45,441 nt of DNA, taken from contig JAJDDX010000400.1 of NCBI GenBank assembly GCA_029260055.1, positions 1 to 45,441 of the forward strand. The letters are read 5' to 3'. Below the pieces are notes generated by a model. That model was not told where the DNA came from, ran no database searches, and was given only the letters and a program-made list of their open reading frames with translations. The translations under genes and the position numbers were made by a program. This document shows, piece by piece, positions 15,163 through 24,800 of this stretch (position 1 is its first letter; every line of letters starts with the position of its first letter). The DNA is from Phycisphaerae bacterium. Its GTDB lineage: Bacteria > Planctomycetota > Phycisphaerae > UBA1845.

Positions 15163-16435
15163 CGTCATCCTCCTTCCATAGGGCCTCGACGTGACCAATA
15201 GGCTCGATCTCGCGACCGAACTCTCCATCCGAAGTACTGCGCAAGCGATCTTCCCGTCAGCTGAAGGGGTCGGTATCAACCGGGCGCACGGCCAACGAAC
15301 CGCGACTTGGCGTTTATGAAAGACCAAGCCGCCGTGGTACGCGACCGAACCGACTGATCCAAGCGAGAACCGCCGATCATGACTTTGGCTGTGCCCAGCA
15401 AGCCGGCCTCCCGGCCCGCCGGGTCGCTGATTCGGGCGCTCGCCCCTCCTGAACCGCAGGCCTCTGGTGCCTCGACACGGCGCCCGGTATCATAACAGTA
15501 CTATGCTTCACTGGGTGAACTAAAATCCGAAAACGGAATAGGCACCGCGCCGCATCAACGGTCCTCTGGCATCCTTGCGGGCGGCACAGCGGGGCCCTGC
15601 TGACTGGCAAGAGCGTAGACTTACCCCGAACGCCCAAACGCGTGAAAGACCGCGCACAGGATCCGTTACGGTTGTGCTCGCGTGATTCCCATGGATGGGA
15701 ACCCCTTCCCGGTAGGGCAGTCAAACCGCATCGGTCTTGGCGGTCACAGTGCGCAGTTCGAACTCGCCGACCAATCGAACACACGGGCCGCCGCGCGTCT
15801 CTTCACGCGCACGGTCGCACGGCTGAAACGCTGCGAATAGGCTCCGGGAATCGCGCGTAGGCGCGCTTGTCGGCGCTGCCGTCGGCGGGCAGGGCACGCC
15901 ACAAACGCTCCTTGCTCGAATAGGTGTTTCTACCTAGGGGTGTTCCCCGATACCACCAAGCCGCCACTGGGGTCACGAGGTTGCGCGAATCTGCGGCCCG
16001 GTAATGCCCGTAAGTTCAATCGTGCCCCGCTAGTCAAGCCTTGGCATGGCTGCACTAGCTGTCTGAGACCATGAGCTAAGCCACTGTCGCATGAGGACTT
16101 ATCCATCACAAGCACGTTCGCCGCCAGTTGCTCTTGGGAACTCTTCCGCAGGTTGTTCTGGAGGGTGTCTTTTGTCCGCCAGCGGCCTGCGATGTTCGGG
16201 AACTGGAACGAACCGCGATCGGTAGGAGCGTGATTCGAAGCGAACTGCGAACTGGCTCAGATTCCCGGGGGCACCTCTCGACTTTCGGAGCTGAAGAAAC
16301 GAGGATAGCCACTGTCGCGGCGGCGTCCGTTGAGTATCACGTGCCGAGTTCCCATGAAAGGCACCGGCCCGACTTCAGCGCCGCTGGCGTTTGGGAATCG
16401 GGCTTGGGGACCGCAAAGGCAAAGGAAACAACACC
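15163..16435. other. Long region without a credible gene
   Basis: About 1.27 kb with no reading frame that looks protein-coding: the open frames present are Arg/His/Cys-rich on both strands and none has a ribosome site plus a recognisable domain. Short hairpins are present (for example CCCATGGATGGG near 15690 and GGTGTTTCTACCTAGGGGTGTTCCCC near 15925). No tRNA, tmRNA, RNase P RNA or rRNA signature was recognised. It may be a decayed insertion, an untranslated leader or an unrecognised RNA. Confidence 0.5.
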
Positions 16436-18520
16436 ATGGCCAAAAAGCGAGATCACCTACTCGGCCCCGGCATGCGGAAGCTTCAACCGAAACTCCGCAT
16501 GATTGCCAACGGCTCCGCAGAAGTAAACGCCATCAGATCCGAGCTCTGCTCATCGATCTGCGTGAGCGATGCCACTAAGGTGACACACCATTGTGTGCTG
16601 GACGCAGCCGCTCCGGCCGCCGCTCGGGCGAAGCAGCCCGCCATCAAGCGCCTGGATTCTCTGGCGCGGACCATCGAAGCGAATGTGTTCGTCGAACTCA
16701 TAGGCTCGGATGGTGACGCTGAATCGCTCGGAAAAATGAACCAGAGTGCCATCGTATCGGATCCGGTCCCGGGCGAATCGGCTCGGAGGCGGCGTTTGGT
16801 GGCGGCCACGGTCCGGCTCGATCAGCTCGGCACACTGGCGGCACGGGACGACGTCGCCTACATCGAACTCGGCGAGCATCTTCGCACGCCCACGGCAACC
16901 GTGTTCAGCGATCAAGTGCCCGCACCGGCGCCCGGCCTTCGCAGTTTCGGGACCGCTGCGCAGCATGGGTTCGGCGAGGGCGTGCTGATCGGCATTATCG
17001 ACGTGCAGGGGTTCGCGTTCGATCATCCGGACTTTCTGCGAGACGGCGGGGAGCTCAGTCGCTTCGTCAACATCTGGGATCAGGGCGGCGATAGCCACGC
17101 GCCGCCCGGCGGCTTCTCATACGGAAGCGAGATCACGCAGGCTCAGATGAACGCGGCTATCGCGGCGAGCCGAGCCGGTGGACTCTCGGCCACGGCGCTG
17201 GAACCGCAATCCCAAATGGTACCGTCATCACATGGGACGCACGTGGCCAGCATCGCCGCCGGCAACCGAGGCGTGTGTCGCCATGCGTTCATCGCCGGCG
17301 TGCTCGTGTCCCTGCCGCACGAGGACATGGACCGACGGCGCTCGTTCTATGACTCGACGCGCCTCGCCCATGCCGTGGAATACCTGTACGCAGTGGCAGA
17401 ACGGCTTCGCGTCGAGCATGGCCTGACACGGGTCCCGGTGTCGATCAACATCAGCCTGGGCACCAACGGCCACGCCCACGATGCGAGCAGCGCCGTCAGC
17501 CGCTGGATCGACGCCACGCTGGCCACGCCGGGTCGATCCGTGTGCGTGGCGGCAGGTAACGCCGGTCAGGAGGCACCGAAACACGAGGGCGACATCGGAT
17601 ACATCATGGGCCGCATCCACACGAGCGGACGCATTGCCGCACGTGGCTTGGAGCAGGACATTCACTGGACCGTCGTCGGCAACGGGATCGCGGACCTTTC
17701 CGAGAATGAGCTGGAGATATGGTACAGCCCATCGGATCGGTTTGCGGTTTCGGTTCGCCCGCCGGGCGGCGACTGGATCGGTCCGATCGAGCCCCGTCAG
17801 TTCGTCGAAAACCGCCAGTTGGCCGATGGCAGCTTCTGCAGCGTGTACAACGAGCTGTATTATCCGGCGAACGGCGCCAACTACATTGGCATCTACCTCA
17901 GCCCGCTTTTCTCGCAGGCGCGCGTTGTCGGCGTGCAGGCCGGCGAATGGGCCGTACGTTTGCACGGCCGCGACGTGCGGGACGGTCGTTATCATGGATG
18001 GATCGAGCGGGACGATCCGCGTCGTCTCGGCAGAATCGGCGACCGCGAGGCCTGGCGGTTCCCCTCGTTTTTTTCCAGCACCTCCAACGTAGACAACTCG
18101 TCCGTAAGCTCGCTCGCTTGCGGGCATCGTTTGATCAGCGTGGCCAATCTCGACGAACGTAACGAGAAGATCAACATCAGCAGCAGCCAGGGCCCGACTC
18201 GGGACGGTCGGTTCAAACCGGACGCGGCTGCACCGGGTACCAGCATCGTGGCGGCGAACGGGTTTGATGATGAGCGCCGATGGACGGCGATGACCGGCAC
18301 CAGCATGGCCAGCCCGTTCATTGCAGGTGTGGCCGGCCTGATGCTGGCGGCCCAGAACAACCTGACGGCGGCGCAAATCGGCGGGATCATACAGCGGACG
18401 GCGCAGCCACTTCCGAGCCATGATTACGCATGGCGCGATGACGCGGGTTACGGCGTTATCGATCCGGATGCCTGCATCCTCGAAGCGCTGTCCATTCACG
18501 ACCGGGAGGACCTGACATGA
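16436..18520 (+). CDS. Subtilisin-like (S8) protease without signal peptide
   Basis: A 694-residue S8 serine protease. ATG 16436 follows AAAGGA; the N terminus (MAKKRDHLLGPGMRKLQPK) is basic and not a signal peptide, so the protein is probably cytoplasmic. Residues about 80-150 look like an I9-type propeptide (VFVELIGSDGD, LVAATVRLDQLGTLAARDDV). The triad is visible: Asp 189 in IIDVQGFAFDHPDF (D-V-Q-G where D-T-G is usual), His 266 in SSHGTHVASIAAG, Ser 623 in GTSMASPFIAG. An unusually long segment separates His from Ser and includes VNISLG and the oxyanion-side VAAGNAG. The stop codon overlaps the ATG of the MBL-fold gene (ATGA), so the two are translationally coupled. Subtilases are known antiviral effectors in some systems (IetAS); a role here is inference. 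Confidence 0.88.
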   Translation: MAKKRDHLLGPGMRKLQPKLRMIANGSAEVNAIRSELCSSICVSDATKVTHHCVLDAAAPAAARAKQPAIKRLDSLARTIEANVFVELIGSDGDAESLGKMNQSAIVSDPVPGESARRRRLVAATVRLDQLGTLAARDDVAYIELGEHLRTPTATVFSDQVPAPAPGLRSFGTAAQHGFGEGVLIGIIDVQGFAFDHPDFLRDGGELSRFVNIWDQGGDSHAPPGGFSYGSEITQAQMNAAIAASRAGGLSATALEPQSQMVPSSHGTHVASIAAGNRGVCRHAFIAGVLVSLPHEDMDRRRSFYDSTRLAHAVEYLYAVAERLRVEHGLTRVPVSINISLGTNGHAHDASSAVSRWIDATLATPGRSVCVAAGNAGQEAPKHEGDIGYIMGRIHTSGRIAARGLEQDIHWTVVGNGIADLSENELEIWYSPSDRFAVSVRPPGGDWIGPIEPRQFVENRQLADGSFCSVYNELYYPANGANYIGIYLSPLFSQARVVGVQAGEWAVRLHGRDVRDGRYHGWIERDDPRRLGRIGDREAWRFPSFFSSTSNVDNSSVSSLACGHRLISVANLDERNEKINISSSQGPTRDGRFKPDAAAPGTSIVAANGFDDERRWTAMTGTSMASPFIAGVAGLMLAAQNNLTAAQIGGIIQRTAQPLPSHDYAWRDDAGYGVIDPDACILEALSIHDREDLT

Positions 18521-19824
18521 AACTCAGAGTGTTTCAATCGGATCACGGCGATTGCGTGCTCATCATGAGCGCCGATGGCAAGCGTGTGCTGGCCGACGGC
18601 GGCGTCAGCGGCTCGTACACCCACCACGTCGCACCGGCCCTCAATCGCCTACACCGCGACGGCGAGGTGCTCGACTTGGTGTATCTGTCCCACATCGACC
18701 AGGATCATATCGGCGGCATCCTGAAGATGATGGATGACTCGGTAGCGTGGAGGGTCTGCGACTACCAGCGGAATCAGGGCAACGAAGACTTCCCGGAGCC
18801 TGATGCCCTTCAGCCTCCTGCGGTCAAGGCCATCTGGCACAATGCCTTCCACGACCAACTCGGTCGGAACGCCGGTGCTATAGAGGACATGCTGGCTGCC
18901 CATGCCACGGTCTTGTCCGGAACGGACGACGGCGAATTGCGGGACCTCGGCCAAACCATGGCGAATCTGGCGACGAGTAAGCGCGAGGCCGTTCTACTTT
19001 CCAGGCGTGTCGGTCATCGGCAACTCGACATCCCGCTCAACGAACCTTACGACGGCGGCCTCATGTACGTCAGCGATCCACCCACGACGGCGAAGGTCGG
19101 CAGCATGCGCCTCACGGTCATCGGCCCGTTCGCCGAGGATCTTGCCGTTCTTCGGGGAAAATGGAATGCATGGCTTAGGAGTAGCAAAGGCAAGAAGCAG
19201 GTGAAGACCATTCGCAAGGAGATGCGGCGAGCGGAAAGAGACCTGGGTTGGAGCGAGATGGATGAACTGATCGCACCTCTGCTGGCGCAAGCGAAGGAAC
19301 TCGGCAACCGCGAAGAGGTCACGCCACCTAACCTGGCTTCGCTGATGCTGCTGGTGGAAGAGCAGGGCAAGACGGTACTCATGACCGGCGACGGGCACAG
19401 CGACGACATCCTGGCCGGGCTCGACGCCGTCGGCAAGCTCGACGGCGAGGGTCGCATGCACGTGAACGTTCTCAAAGTGCAGCATCACGGGTCTGAAAAG
19501 AACATCGACAAGCCTTTCTGTAAGTTGGTCACGGCAGATCACTACGTCTTCTGCGGGAACGGCCACTCTGAGAACCCCGAGGTGGACGTGATCGACGCGA
19601 TCGCCGGTTCGCGATTGGGTTCGGATGCCAATGTGAGCAACAACCCGCAGGCCGGGGGCAGATTCAAGATCTGGTTCAACTCGAGCCAGGAAGTGACGGA
19701 CCACCGTTACACCGAGCACATGAAGCAGGTCGAGAAACGGATCAAGTATCACGAGCAGCGCAGCGACGGTCGGATGCGGTACTTCTTCCTTCGCAACGGG
19801 AGCAGCTTCACGCTTGCCGTATAG
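18517..19824 (+). CDS. ComEC/Rec2-type metallo-beta-lactamase-fold protein
   Basis: A 435-residue soluble MBL-fold protein whose ATG overlaps the protease stop codon (ATGA). Metal-binding motif HIDQDH (59-64) has the H-x-D-x-D-H form typical of the ComEC MBL domain. The strand SLMLLVEEQGKTVLMTGD leads to Asp 292, and VLKVQHHGS has His 323-324, also ComEC-like. The membrane and OB-fold parts of ComEC are absent, and no signal peptide is seen. A charged, probably helical insertion (about residues 208-258, with KGKKQVKTIRKEMRRAERD) interrupts the fold. ComEC MBL domains are linked to DNA strand degradation, so a nuclease or phosphodiesterase is the leading guess; the substrate is unknown. Coupling suggests a complex with, or control of, the protease. 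Confidence 0.85.
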   Translation: MKLRVFQSDHGDCVLIMSADGKRVLADGGVSGSYTHHVAPALNRLHRDGEVLDLVYLSHIDQDHIGGILKMMDDSVAWRVCDYQRNQGNEDFPEPDALQPPAVKAIWHNAFHDQLGRNAGAIEDMLAAHATVLSGTDDGELRDLGQTMANLATSKREAVLLSRRVGHRQLDIPLNEPYDGGLMYVSDPPTTAKVGSMRLTVIGPFAEDLAVLRGKWNAWLRSSKGKKQVKTIRKEMRRAERDLGWSEMDELIAPLLAQAKELGNREEVTPPNLASLMLLVEEQGKTVLMTGDGHSDDILAGLDAVGKLDGEGRMHVNVLKVQHHGSEKNIDKPFCKLVTADHYVFCGNGHSENPEVDVIDAIAGSRLGSDANVSNNPQAGGRFKIWFNSSQEVTDHRYTEHMKQVEKRIKYHEQRSDGRMRYFFLRNGSSFTLAV

Positions 19825-20063
19825 ACCAGTAGTCGCACCACAAAACGCCGCCGCCAGCCGCGTCGATGCTGATCTTACCGGCATCATGTCTCGCGTGAAT
19901 GAGTGACGTCGGCCGGAGACCGGGCAGGTCGACCGTATCGTATCCTATCAGTGGAACAATTCGAGCGCATCACGCCGGTCCGAGAACCGTGTGACGCTCG
20001 ACGCGCGGTGTCGGCCGGCTCCGGACTCATGTCGGGATCGCGAAGAAGACAGGGGTAATCGAG

Positions 20064-20300
20064 ATGGTGTCCACGTTTCTTGTCTTTGCGGCTGGGCTGT
20101 CGTTCTTTTGGGGTGCGCTGCTTCTGTACAACACGTCGGCCGGCGGCGTTACCCTGACCACGAACGACCTTCTCGTCGCACTTCTTTCCTGGTGTATCGC
20201 GAGCGTGTGCCTCGGCAGCGCGGCTGTGCTCGACGGCATCAGGACCGCCACGAGGAAGATGTACGAGAAGCTCGACGAACTCGCCGGACGGCCGGATTGA
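20064..20300 (+). CDS. Small membrane protein, two predicted helices
   Basis: 78 residues. Two hydrophobic segments are seen (FLVFAAGLSFFWGALLLY and LLVALLSWCIASVCLGSAAV), followed by a short charged tail (RTATRKMYEKLDELAGRPD). The only ribosome-site-like bases are a weak AGGGG about 12 bases upstream of ATG. The clean alternation of hydrophobic helices and a charged C terminus suggests a real gene. It lies 239 bases after the MBL-fold gene on the same strand and could be a membrane partner, but the gap argues against tight coupling. Function unknown. Confidence 0.55.
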   Translation: MVSTFLVFAAGLSFFWGALLLYNTSAGGVTLTTNDLLVALLSWCIASVCLGSAAVLDGIRTATRKMYEKLDELAGRPD

Positions 20301-20538
20301 CCACAGCCGGTTGCGCCGCGATCGAGTGCCGGCTGATCCCGCATGAACCGCGGGGGTGCGGTCGGCGTCACTTCTGAATCTTCACTTCCAGCCCATCGAA
20401 TGCCCCGGGCCGAGCTTGCAACCCGCCGATCAGGCGACAGGAATACACATGGTCCGCCTCGACGTGGCGAAGTCGCCGTCGTACGGTTCGCCGTGCGTGT
20501 GCTTCGAACCCATTCTGCCTGCCGAGGAGCGAGAGACC

Positions 20539-21756
20539 ATGCCAAGCTACGTCGCAACCCGCAGATCAAGTCGACTCTGTGCAGGGATCGTGTTCGGCGC
20601 TGTTCTCGCAGCGCTTGTCGCGGGCTGTAGAACAACGCCGGCGCTCTCGCAGGCGAGTTTCGAGGCGCGAGTACAGGCCGTTACCATTCTTGGTGCGGTT
20701 GCGCAGGAGCGCCTCGATGCGCTGGTCGCGCGACTCGGCGCGCCGGGAGCCACTGTCGGGTTCGCATGGACGGACGGCAGGAGCGGCGCCATAGCCTCCG
20801 GCCTATCGAGCAAGACCACCGGAACAGCGATGCAACCGAGCGACCGCATGCTCGCGGGGAGCATCGGGAAGACCTACGTCGCGGCCGTCATGCTGCAACT
20901 CGTCGAAGAAGGTCGTGTCGATCTGGATCAACGCGTGTCACACTGGCTCGGCGGCGTGGCGTGGTTCCCGCGCGTGCCCAACGCCGGCACGATGACGCTT
21001 CGCCAGTTGATGAACCACACCAGCGGCATTCCCGAGCACGTGCATCTGCCGGAGATGATGGCTGCCCTGCGGGCCGAGCCGGAGAAGGTGTGGCGTCCCG
21101 AGGAACTTGTCGCTTTCGTGCTGGACCACGATCAGCTCTTTCCCGCGGGCGAGGGTTGGTCCTATGCCGACATGAACTACATCCTCGTCGGCATGATCAT
21201 CGAGCGTGTGACCGGGCGGACTTTCTACGACGAGCTCGCCGATCGCATCCTGAAGCCGCTCGAACTGGCCGACACGATTCCGTCCGACCGGATCGAGTTA
21301 CCCGGCCTCGTGAGCGGTTACACATCGAAGCAGAGCCCGTTCCCCGTACCCGAGGAGGTATGCACCGGTGGCCGCTTTGCCTTCAATCCGCAGATGGAAT
21401 GGACCGGCGGCGGGCTCATGACCAGCGCACAGGACCTCGCACGTTGGGGCGCGCTTCTCTACGGCGGCGACGTGGTGACGGAGGCGACGAAGGCCGAGAT
21501 GTATCAGGGCGTTGTCGCCCCGCGGCTGGGGCCGGGGCATGAGTACGGACTTGGCGTCATCATGCGCGACAGCGCGCTTGGCCCGGCCTACGGTCACTCC
21601 GGCTGGTTCCCCGGTTACATCTCGATGATGGCGTACTACCCCGACCGGGGGCTGGCGCTGGCTGTTCAATTCAACACCGACGTCGGGGTACCGTCGCCCG
21701 CGCTGGGGGCGTTCCTTGACGAGCTGGCGGGAGCGGCTCAGCGCCCGCCCGGGTGA
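20539..21756 (+). CDS. Serine hydrolase lipoprotein, class C beta-lactamase family
   Basis: 405 residues from ATG 20539, with GAGGAG (20524-20529) 9 bases upstream. A lipoprotein signal peptide ends in the lipobox LVAGC (Cys 30). The beta-lactamase/DD-peptidase fold is shown by S-x-x-K at Ser 108 to Lys 111 (AGSIGKTYVA), the second motif at SYADMNYILVG (Y-A-D where Y-x-N is usual), LRQLMNHTSGIPEH, and the third motif H-S-G in YGHSGWFPGY. Families like this include esterases, DD-peptidases and D-amino-acid hydrolases; the sequence does not single out an antibiotic-degrading enzyme. It probably acts in the periplasm on peptidoglycan-like or ester substrates. The stop codon lies inside an inverted repeat. 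Confidence 0.85.
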   Translation: MPSYVATRRSSRLCAGIVFGAVLAALVAGCRTTPALSQASFEARVQAVTILGAVAQERLDALVARLGAPGATVGFAWTDGRSGAIASGLSSKTTGTAMQPSDRMLAGSIGKTYVAAVMLQLVEEGRVDLDQRVSHWLGGVAWFPRVPNAGTMTLRQLMNHTSGIPEHVHLPEMMAALRAEPEKVWRPEELVAFVLDHDQLFPAGEGWSYADMNYILVGMIIERVTGRTFYDELADRILKPLELADTIPSDRIELPGLVSGYTSKQSPFPVPEEVCTGGRFAFNPQMEWTGGGLMTSAQDLARWGALLYGGDVVTEATKAEMYQGVVAPRLGPGHEYGLGVIMRDSALGPAYGHSGWFPGYISMMAYYPDRGLALAVQFNTDVGVPSPALGAFLDELAGAAQRPPG

Positions 21757-21787
21757 GGCAGCCGGCACAACGGCGGCCCCACCCGGG
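21748..21787. terminator. Inverted repeat between convergent genes
   Basis: CCCGGGTG (21748-21755) and CACCCGGG (21780-21787) form a perfect 8-bp stem between the convergent serine-hydrolase and giant exoprotein genes. The left arm overlaps the serine-hydrolase stop codon. There is no clear T-tract on either side, so a terminator role is tentative. Confidence 0.35.
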
Positions 21788-21807
21788 AAGACGTCGGCGA
21801 ACCGCGG

Positions 21808-24800
21808 TCACGGGCAATCTTGCGGCGCGGCGAATGGGTAGCTTCCGCCCTGGAAGCCGGCGACCGCCCAGTCGATGTCCTTGAAGTTGATGTCCGTGAA
21901 GTCCGGAATGTCCGGCGTCTGGTTGCCGCCCTGGAGGTCCAGCCAGGTCTTCGGCTCCGATTGGGTGCTCTGGAAGCCGCGCACGACGGCTGAGATGTCT
22001 TTGAAGTTGCGGTTGCCGTCGGGCGGTGTGCCGGGCGTTCCACCCACGACATCGCCGAAGTCGATGGTCGTATGCAGCATGAGCGCGTCGGAGTAGTTGG
22101 CCTCATCGTCGACATTCATGTTCTCGGCAATCGCCTGGATGACATAGGTGCGGCCCGGTGAGGTCTCGCAGTCGCCGACATGGACCGTCGCATTCATCCA
22201 CGGCTGCCCCACGTTGTCTACGCTCCAGTCACGGTAGTGGGGAGCGCTCTCGATTCGCGCGAGCAGTTGCGGCGTTGCTTCGGGCCCGGCGACCGCCAGT
22301 TCGACCGGCTCTGCGATCCACCCGAGGAAGATGTTGTTCCCGCCCAGATCGTAGAGGCTGACGCGACGCGCGGTGAGAAGCCCGGCGTTGTCGGGGTTGG
22401 GTGCGATCGATAGGTACCGGTTCCTTGCCACGTAGCAGACGCCCGGATCGGGGCTGCCCGGGGGCACGTGCAGACAGTAGACCGATGAGCTGGGGTTGAG
22501 ACCCGCTCGGCAATCGTCATCCGTGCTGCAAGGTACGACGGTGCCGCCAATGTCGAAGGCATCGTCCGGTCTCGGCATGGCAGGAGCGGTCGGCGAACAG
22601 CCGTCGTCCACGCCGTCGCCGTTGTTGTCGCCCAAGCAGAGCTGTCCGGGAGCCGCCGGCGTACCGCCCAGGCCCACGCAACACTGCGGATCTAGGTCGT
22701 CGCACGAGCCGTCGGCGAAGCAGCAGGCTTGCGCGGGCTCGCAAAGGGTAGCGAGCGGCGTGCCGCCGAGCGACGCACAGCAGGCCGGCTCGGCGTCGAC
22801 ACACGTCCCGTCGGCCAGGCAGCATCCGGTCGAGGGTGTCAGCGTCACGGGGATGTCGCAGATGTTGCCGGCGCAGTCGGTCACACGAACTTCACCGCTA
22901 CCCGCTCCGCCCGCGCCGCAGCCCAGTTCGATCGAGTAGCGCACGATCGCGTCCCCCCCGATGAACGGATCGACCGCCAGCGTCATGTTCACGGCACCCG
23001 GAAGCAGCTCGACGCTGCAGATCCCGCTGGCGAACGTGCCGCTGTCCTCCGCGCGGCCGTCGTATCGTTCGGGGTACGTGGGACTTTCGATGGTCACCGA
23101 CCAGCTATCGAGGCTGCCGACGTTGTACTGCGCGTCGTCGACGACCTGGATCGTGTATGGACCGGCGGCCGGCGAGCCGTCGAGCACGAAGAGTGACGGT
23201 CCGCCTTCGGGCTGATACGACCCGGTAAACGGCGCTTCGGATGACGAATCGGGAATCGGCGAGGGCGCCTCGTCATCCAGCGTCGTGTCGATGAAGTCGT
23301 TACCGGTGAGGCCGATGTCGCTGAAGAGGTCTCTGAACGTCGGCGCGGTCAGGCGGAAGTCGATGTCGTCGTCGAAACCATGCGTGATGTTGAACGTAAT
23401 GTCCACGTCGGAAATGATGTCGGTGTCAGGCACATTGATTGTCGAGACGACGCCGCTTGCGTTGTTGTCCGGGATCGGTGCCGGAAGGTCGTCGCTGCTG
23501 ATGTATCGCTTCGTGTGGCTGATCGACCCCGTGCAGGCCGGGCCGACCGGGTCGATGTGAACCAGAATGTGTTCACGCAGGCCGCAAAGATCGGTCGCGC
23601 GGATGTAGCCTCGTCCGCCTTCGGTGGGATTGATCAGCCCCACCACGAAGTCGACGCTGCCCACGCCGCCCGGCGGAATCGAAGGCACGATGGAGAGAAT
23701 CTCCAAGTTGTGCGAATAGGGTGCCAGCTCGACGGCCACGACGCCAGTGTCGCCCGGACCCTGGTCGGAGGCGCTACCCTCGAACTCGAGCGTGGACGGA
23801 TTGACGGCTCCGGTCAGGATCGGCGCGACGGCGTCGCCGGTTTCGGCCGCGAGGTCGATCGCGACGAACTCGACGTTGCTGTCGCAGTCGGTGATCTCGA
23901 GGGTGCCGGTGCCGGCCACCGCCGGGTCGATCAGCACGACTTCGTAATCGACGACCTCGTCGCCCGGCGTGAAGGTCGCGCCGGCGGACAGGTTTACCGC
24001 ACCGGCGCCGAGTTCGACCGAACAGATACCGCTACCCGGTGCGAAGTCGATGGCTCTACCGACGTAGTGCTCTGCTCCGCATGGCGACTTGATGGTCATG
24101 GCCCACCGACGGAAGGTGGAGTGGGCCGATCCGGCGCCTTGAATACGGAAATCGCCCACAAAGAGGTCCCACTGACCGACCGCGTCTTTGTTCGACAAGA
24201 CGAAGAGCATGTTGTCGCGATCGTCGGTGGTGATGCCGTCGCCGATGGCCTGGCCGCGGCCGTCGGGTTGGTGCAGCCCGAGCAACTCGATCGCACCGGA
24301 CGCGGGCTCATCGTGGATGTCGTCTGCCTGCGGCGCGTCGTCGTCGAGCGTGACCTCGATGTTGTTCTTGGTGAGCCCCACGCTGCCGCGGTCGTCCATG
24401 CCGATGCGATTGGCTAGGGAGGCGAATTCGGCGCCGTGCGTCAGCGTCGAAGCGAGTCGGCCCACGTCAAGCGTATCCACCGTCAAGTCGACCTCGACCT
24501 CGCCGACGAGCAGCGATGTCGGTATCGACACGGATCGCACGACGCCAGAAGGGTCGCCGCCGGGCACGTCGGCCTGAACCTCATCGGCGAACGTCCAGTC
24601 GGTGGAGGCCGCCCCGGCGCTGACCGGTGCGGTCACATCCGGAAGGCCGTTGAGGGTGATGATCGACTGGCACGTATTCTCGGCGAGGTCGGTGACCGCC
24701 ACCGTCCCCGAGCCGCCGGCGTCCGGGTCGATGAGCGTGACCAGGTAGTCGACGACAAGATCGCCGGGGACGAACTCCGGTGAGACGGTCAGTTCCGCAT

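Noticed and set aside
15377-15784. 135-codon minus-strand frame in the gene-free stretch
   Set aside because: Cys/Arg/His-rich with no domain, signal or ribosome site.
20539-21756. Antibiotic-resistance beta-lactamase
   Set aside because: The fold and motifs fit the broad serine-hydrolase family; Y-A-D and H-S-G variants and lipoprotein anchoring do not single out a resistance enzyme.
23380-24417. 345-codon plus-strand frame opposite the giant exoprotein
   Set aside because: Mirror of a GC-rich coding strand; Arg/Val/Asp-rich, no domain, and the opposite strand has clear repeats and signal peptide.
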